Made by a program: the position numbers and the translations under genes. The notes under the pieces are model-generated. The model saw nothing but the letters and a program-made list of their open reading frames with translations, was not told the origin of the DNA and did no database searches. Below, one piece after another: positions 6,840-10,778 of a stretch of DNA of 10,778 bases. The first letter of the stretch is position 1. Each line of letters begins with the position of its first letter. This DNA is from JBLIAZ01 sp047631875 (GTDB lineage Bacteria; Bacteroidota; Bacteroidia; Flavobacteriales_C; GCA-002722245): positions 1-10,778 of the forward strand of contig JBLIAZ010000082.1 of the NCBI GenBank assembly GCA_047631875.1. Direction: 5' to 3'.

Positions 6840-9800
6840 TTAATCTAACGAGTTGTAATACTGCCCTATGTTAAAAAGAAATTTAATTTTTTGTGCGTAC
6901 CCTGTTAACCCAACAGCTTCATAATTATCTCTGATGCTTGCTGAAAAAGCCAAAGGAAAATACACTTCAAAAATGTCTTTAAACACATTCACCTGAATCC
7001 CTCCCGAATAGACAAAGGCAACCTCGTCACCCGAAGGATAAAGCCCTCCGTCAGCAAACACACTTAAGTATATACTTGGGCTGGGTACAGTAAGGTTTAA
7101 ACTGGTTAACCAAGAATTATTTGCGCCTAAAAACAATCCAGTTCTGAAGCCCCCATCTTTCATGGCAACTTGTTGACTTAAAAAATTAGTAGACGAATGG
7201 AACCTTGCGATGTACACATCATCATAAAGGTAGTCGGTCATACCTTTGCTTATAATGTCATCGCCCGAAGGAACCAAAGCGTCAGCTCCATTACCTGCAT
7301 TTAATCTAAACCTGTGAGTTAAATCAGTAGCTGACTGACCAACAAACACTCCTGCAAACAGCCGAACATCTATGCTATTCTCATCCTCGTCCAAAGTGAA
7401 TTCCTGAGTGAAACTAGCCCATATTTTCCCTTGCTTTCCATTGATTAATTGTGCACTCGCCGAACCGTAAAAAGGATGAACTACTCTGTCGTTCTTCAAA
7501 TTGTATTCGGCTGTTACATACTCATTTCTCAACATGTTAAACTCAGGAACAAACATGTTTGTAGCCGAATATCTCAACGTAATTTTTTGTCTTGTTGGTA
7601 CATTACGATTTAATATAAAAGTCACCTTAGGTTCATATTTTTCAAAATACCCCCCTTGAGACAAGGCGGATGGCAAAGCATTTCGCTTGTATTCAAATGA
7701 CAAATTCACTTTATTTAGTTTTGGTGATTTTGGATATAAAGAATATATTCCCTTATAGACACCTCCCAGCCTGTTACTACCATAACCGTAAGTTGGCATG
7801 ATCATGTACCTCATTCTTTTTTCAACCAAAGAAGAGTTATACATCATTATTCCTAACTGCATTTTATCACTTGCATTGTAAGCCAAAAAAGGCACATAAA
7901 ACACTTGAGTTTTACTTTGTTTTGGGACAGAAAGTAAAAACTTTGATTCAAAAGGTTCCATTTTAGAAAATAGGACACCAAACTCATAATGGTTGTTTTC
8001 TCGGTTCATGTCTGGTGTCAAATGATCCCGGTCAATTTCAATTACATCAATTCGGTCCACATGTCCAATGTCAGCTGTAGGAACTAACAATACTTTTTCG
8101 CCGTTGAACCCATCAAACCAATAAGAGTGTACAATTGAATCATTTCGAATTAAATCAAGTTTTATTGGAGCTTTTACTGTTGAATTATTTTTTACTAACA
8201 CCTTTACAAACGCACTGTCATCTTTGTAATTCACCGCTTTAATTCCGTGATCAACTTTAGTATTGGACAACAACAGACCTTGAAAAAACCACGTCAAATC
8301 TTTTTTGCTTTCATTTTCTAAAATTAACTGCAAGTCTTCGGGACTTGGATGCTTGAATTTCCAATCTTCAAAATATTTCCTCATCGCTTGACTAAAAACT
8401 TCCTGACCCAAATACTCCGCTAAGTAATTAAACAATACGGCTGATTTTGCGTACACTATTGAACCATAGTTTTCCTTATAAAATTCATCAGCAGTCAAAT
8501 TCCCTGCTTGATCTTGTCCTCTACTGGCTTCATAAGCATACGCATACCAATAATAGTAAGCAAGCAGCGGCTCATCTTCTTTTAATAACTTTGTTATGCT
8601 TACACCAAGGATACTCGAAAATTTAGCTTCGGGATAAAAGCTGGACATGTATTTCCGTTCAAAATAAGAATTTACTCCTTCATCCATCCATGGATGTGCT
8701 CGTTCATCAGAACCTAACATACCATAAAACCAATTGTGCCCCACTTCATGCATAATCACCTCCTCCAATGCAAGCGCCCCCTCAACCGCCCCAATAATAG
8801 TCACATTAGGATATTCCATACCTCCTCCAACCCCTAAATCTCCATCGACAGCAGTACAGTGATTGTACGGATAATCACCTACCTCCTCACTGTAAAACAA
8901 CAAAGATTTGTTGACGTACTTAATTCCTTTTTGCCATAATTTTGCATTATGAGGTAAATAAAAACTCCAAGTATCCACTCGCTTAAATGAATTAGGAATT
9001 ATCACATATTCATGACTAACCAACCACCGTTTATCAGTAAACCAGGCAAAATCATGTACGTTTTTTTGAGAAAAACTCAATGTTTTGTATTGTTTTGACG
9101 AAGACGGAAATTCGGAATACCCCACAGGAAATATATTTTTATTTAAAAACTCAGTCGTCTCCTTTACATGCTTTTCTAAAAAGTCATACTCTGAATTATT
9201 CGATCCAACTCCCAAGTCACCGGTAGCGGCAACTAAGTAATTTTTAGGTAAAGTAATATTCACTTCAAAATCGCCAAACTCCGAATAAAATTCTCCCTGA
9301 TCCAAGTACGGATAAGGATGCCACCCTTGTTGATCGTAAACGGCTGGTTTAGGAAACCACTGCGTTATTTGATAGGCTTGCTCATCATGACCGAGCCTAG
9401 AAATTAATGATTGCGGCAACTGAACCCTAAATGGAGTAGTAATAATGACTGTGTCCCCTGGAAGTAATAAACTATTCAACCTCAGCAAAGCAATGTCTTC
9501 ATAATCAGGGTGGTAGTTCCATTTCATCACTTCACCTTTCACCTTAAAGTCAAGTGAATCAATGTATCCAATGTCTTCCTGAAAGTAATAGTACAAAGAA
9601 GTCTCACCTTGAGAAAGCAATTGTTTGGCAAGCGCTGTTGACTCTCCGCTGTACGCATTTGGCCACAAATGAAGATATATTGAAGCAAGGGTATCTGGAC
9701 TGTTGTTAATGTAAGTAATTTCCTCGTTAGCCCTTAACACATGTTCTTTGTCATCTAAGCTTACATTAATTTTAAAGTTTACTTTTTGCTGCCAATACGC

Positions 9801-9854
9801 CTGTACTGAAGTAAAACTCAAACTAATTAACAGTAATAAAAAGTTTCTAAACAT
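6840..9854 (-). CDS. Secreted M1-family zinc metallopeptidase with beta-rich, barrel-like C-terminus
   Basis: Protein of 1004 residues. A signal peptide is clear: MFRNF, a hydrophobic core, then cleavage likely after VQA (residue 19). An M1 N-terminal beta domain (about 25-235) leads to the catalytic domain with GGMEYP (344-349, the position of GxMEN), the zinc site H369-EVG-H373 and third ligand E392 exactly 18 residues on (in WMDEGVNSYFE), and the likely transition-state Tyr468 in VYAKSAVLF. All catalytic residues are present, so it should be an active peptidase, probably an aminopeptidase. After about residue 620 the M1 similarity stops, and alternating amphipathic strands with Gly/Tyr/Asn turns run to the C-terminus, resembling an outer-membrane beta-barrel; this part is inference. 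It has no T9SS sorting domain that I recognise. It converges on the RND gene, 2 bases between stops. Confidence 0.9.
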   Translation of the reverse strand: MFRNFLLLLISLSFTSVQAYWQQKVNFKINVSLDDKEHVLRANEEITYINNSPDTLASIYLHLWPNAYSGESTALAKQLLSQGETSLYYYFQEDIGYIDSLDFKVKGEVMKWNYHPDYEDIALLRLNSLLLPGDTVIITTPFRVQLPQSLISRLGHDEQAYQITQWFPKPAVYDQQGWHPYPYLDQGEFYSEFGDFEVNITLPKNYLVAATGDLGVGSNNSEYDFLEKHVKETTEFLNKNIFPVGYSEFPSSSKQYKTLSFSQKNVHDFAWFTDKRWLVSHEYVIIPNSFKRVDTWSFYLPHNAKLWQKGIKYVNKSLLFYSEEVGDYPYNHCTAVDGDLGVGGGMEYPNVTIIGAVEGALALEEVIMHEVGHNWFYGMLGSDERAHPWMDEGVNSYFERKYMSSFYPEAKFSSILGVSITKLLKEDEPLLAYYYWYAYAYEASRGQDQAGNLTADEFYKENYGSIVYAKSAVLFNYLAEYLGQEVFSQAMRKYFEDWKFKHPSPEDLQLILENESKKDLTWFFQGLLLSNTKVDHGIKAVNYKDDSAFVKVLVKNNSTVKAPIKLDLIRNDSIVHSYWFDGFNGEKVLLVPTADIGHVDRIDVIEIDRDHLTPDMNRENNHYEFGVLFSKMEPFESKFLLSVPKQSKTQVFYVPFLAYNASDKMQLGIMMYNSSLVEKRMRYMIMPTYGYGSNRLGGVYKGIYSLYPKSPKLNKVNLSFEYKRNALPSALSQGGYFEKYEPKVTFILNRNVPTRQKITLRYSATNMFVPEFNMLRNEYVTAEYNLKNDRVVHPFYGSASAQLINGKQGKIWASFTQEFTLDEDENSIDVRLFAGVFVGQSATDLTHRFRLNAGNGADALVPSGDDIISKGMTDYLYDDVYIARFHSSTNFLSQQVAMKDGGFRTGLFLGANNSWLTSLNLTVPSPSIYLSVFADGGLYPSGDEVAFVYSGGIQVNVFKDIFEVYFPLAFSASIRDNYEAVGLTGYAQKIKFLFNIGQYYNSLD

Positions 9855-9889
9855 CCTTATCGAGTATGAATAAATAATGAAAATTTACT

Positions 9890-9897
9890 CAAAGGTA
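9890..9897 (-). promoter_or_regulatory. Candidate -7 element for the M1 peptidase gene
   Basis: Read on the minus strand this is TACCTTTG, an exact TAnnTTTG match and the same octamer as found upstream of the RND gene. It sits about 35 bases before the ATG at 9854, inside the 80-base gap after the thioredoxin gene. A properly spaced -33 TTG was not found; the nearest TTG is only 8 bases away. AAGG abuts the start codon directly and is too close to act as a Shine-Dalgarno. Confidence 0.4.
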
Positions 9898-9903
9898 ACA
9901 AAA

Positions 9904-9915
9904 ATCAACCTTGAT
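9904..9915 (-). terminator. Short inverted repeat with T-run, weak terminator or operator
   Basis: ATCAAGGTTGAT on the minus strand forms a 4-5 base-pair stem and is followed by TTTTG. It lies 19 bases beyond the thioredoxin stop codon and just upstream of the peptidase -7 candidate. The stem is short and AT-rich, so a terminator is weakly supported; a dyad operator for the peptidase gene is equally possible. Confidence 0.25.
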
Positions 9916-9934
9916 AAAATATGCGATGGTACAC

Positions 9935-10778
9935 TTAATCGTTCTCGAAAATTTTGCGCAACTTTTTTGATATGTCGTGCCCTCTTAAATTTTTGGCAAC
10001 GATTTCCCCATCCTTGTTTAGTAAAAAAATAGTTGGAAAGTATTCTATTGCATAATCTCTTGCTGCTTCACCAGAGGCATCAAATAATTGTGGCCAATTT
10101 GCATCATATTTTTCAATGATTTTTTCCCAATTAAGTTTAAAATCGGCTTTATCTACACATATACTAACTACTTCAAAATCTTCCTTGGAAAACTCCTCAC
10201 GGACTGCCTTTAAATTTGGAATTTCTGCGATACAAGGCTTGCACCAAGTGGCCCAAAAATCTAGCAAAACATATTTCCCTTTAAAATCTGAAAGGCTGAC
10301 CACTTCGGACCTTAAAGAAGGTAAAGAAAAAGAAGGCGCTAACCCTCCCACTTTAGTCGCCACTAGACGACCGACATCCTTAGCAAACGCAGTCACATGT
10401 TCGGACTTAGGAAACTTATTCTCCAATCCTTCTTTCACTTTCCTATAATATTCAGGATACTTTTTCATATCCAAAGACCGTACTGCTAGTAAATTTACAA
10501 ACCTACCAGGATTGCCATCAATGAACATTTTCACATATTCTTCATGCGCTATAGATCTGGACATGTACAAAGAGTTAAACTCTTTTTCCACTCCATAATG
10601 CAAGTTATTCCTTTTCAAATTCAAATAAATCTTGTTCAATGAGTCTTTAAAAGCTTGAAACAACCTTTCATGACCAATAAACCCATTAAGACTTTCATTT
10701 TCTTTAGTCCCTTTAAGGCTAAAACTACCTCCAATGTTATCTGATTTAGCGTTGATTGTAATCTGGTCACCTTTGTTT
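9935..10778 (-). CDS. TlpA-like thiol-disulfide oxidoreductase, C-terminal part (5' end beyond the right edge)
   Basis: The frame is open from the right edge (one leftover base, then 280 codons) to TAA at 9937-9935. A TTG at 10663-10661 could be taken as a start, but the frame continues upstream without a stop and reads NKGDQITINAKSDNIGGSFS and then LKGTKENESLNGFIGHERLF, coherent protein resembling the end of the DUF4369-type domain that precedes TlpA thioredoxin folds in Bacteroidota. A helical linker (about visible residues 35-140) is followed by the thioredoxin domain. Its landmarks are GLAPSFSLPSL, LLDFWATW, the redox motif C-KP-C (visible residues 179 and 182; bases 10243-10241 and 10234-10232) and a cis-proline in YFPTIFLLNKDG. 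Such proteins work in the periplasm, usually as signal-peptide or lipoprotein-anchored reductases; the anchor would lie outside the window. Confidence 0.9.
   Translation of the reverse strand, partial: NKGDQITINAKSDNIGGSFSLKGTKENESLNGFIGHERLFQAFKDSLNKIYLNLKRNNLHYGVEKEFNSLYMSRSIAHEEYVKMFIDGNPGRFVNLLAVRSLDMKKYPEYYRKVKEGLENKFPKSEHVTAFAKDVGRLVATKVGGLAPSFSLPSLRSEVVSLSDFKGKYVLLDFWATWCKPCIAEIPNLKAVREEFSKEDFEVVSICVDKADFKLNWEKIIEKYDANWPQLFDASGEAARDYAIEYFPTIFLLNKDGEIVAKNLRGHDISKKLRKIFEND

Noticed and set aside
6838..6857. AACTT...GAGTT inverted repeat at the convergent stops as a terminator
   Set aside because: The stem is about five pairs with one wobble, with no T-run on either strand; too weak.
10116..10448. 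Plus-strand 110-codon open frame
   Set aside because: It is antisense to the thioredoxin domain including the CxxC motif, with no independent support.
1..10778. CRISPR array, tRNA, rRNA, insertion sequence or phage genes
   Set aside because: No regularly spaced repeats, cloverleaf-like or rRNA-like stretches, transposase/integrase frames or terminal repeats were seen; non-coding space totals only a few hundred bases.

Overview
The window looks like chromosomal DNA of a member of the Bacteroidota, probably Flavobacteriales. This rests on several sequence traits: AT-rich DNA, almost no Shine-Dalgarno sites, two intergenic TACCTTTG octamers that fit the Bacteroidota -7 promoter element (TAnnTTTG), and characteristic families. 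Those families are a TlpA-like thioredoxin behind what looks like a DUF4369-type domain, an M1 peptidase with GGMEYP in place of GxMEN and a long beta-rich C-terminus, and a multi-HhH membrane-anchored protein. The assignment is inference; there is no rRNA or other marker here.

Layout. (a) Positions 1-4445, minus strand: a tightly packed six-gene run, read right to left: small PspC-domain membrane protein (4445-4221), RmlD-like SDR reductase (4204-3299), AGCS alanine/glycine:cation symporter (3302-1740), membrane-anchored helix-hairpin-helix protein (1737-898), adenine phosphoribosyltransferase apt (905-369) and the N-terminal 115 codons of an acyl-CoA dehydrogenase (346-1, running off the left edge). 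Spacings are 16, -4, 2, -8 and 22 bases, so a single transcript with translational coupling is likely. (b) 4446-4569: short divergent promoter region. (c) 4570-6837, plus strand: a 755-aa RND/MMPL-type transporter, standing alone without adaptor or outer-membrane partner. (d) 6840-9854, minus strand: a 1004-aa secreted M1 zinc metallopeptidase whose C-terminal ~380 residues look like an outer-membrane beta-barrel; it converges on the RND gene with only 2 bases between the stop codons. (e) 9855-9934: promoter region of the peptidase. (f) 9935-10778, minus strand: C-terminal 280 codons of a TlpA-like thioredoxin-fold protein. Its reading frame stays open to the right edge, so it is a partial gene.

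The operon genes do not form one recognisable pathway. They mix purine salvage, amino-acid uptake, a sugar-nucleotide-type reductase, a probable periplasmic DNA-binding-type protein and fatty-acid oxidation, and may be linked mainly by coupling and conserved order. The right half is envelope-oriented (inner-membrane RND transporter, surface/outer-membrane peptidase, periplasmic thioredoxin). I found no tRNA, rRNA, CRISPR array, insertion sequence, phage gene or other mobile element. No clearly new system is evident; the items most worth a second look are the peptidase-barrel fusion, the periplasmic HhH protein coupled to apt, and the cysteine cluster in the RND transporter.
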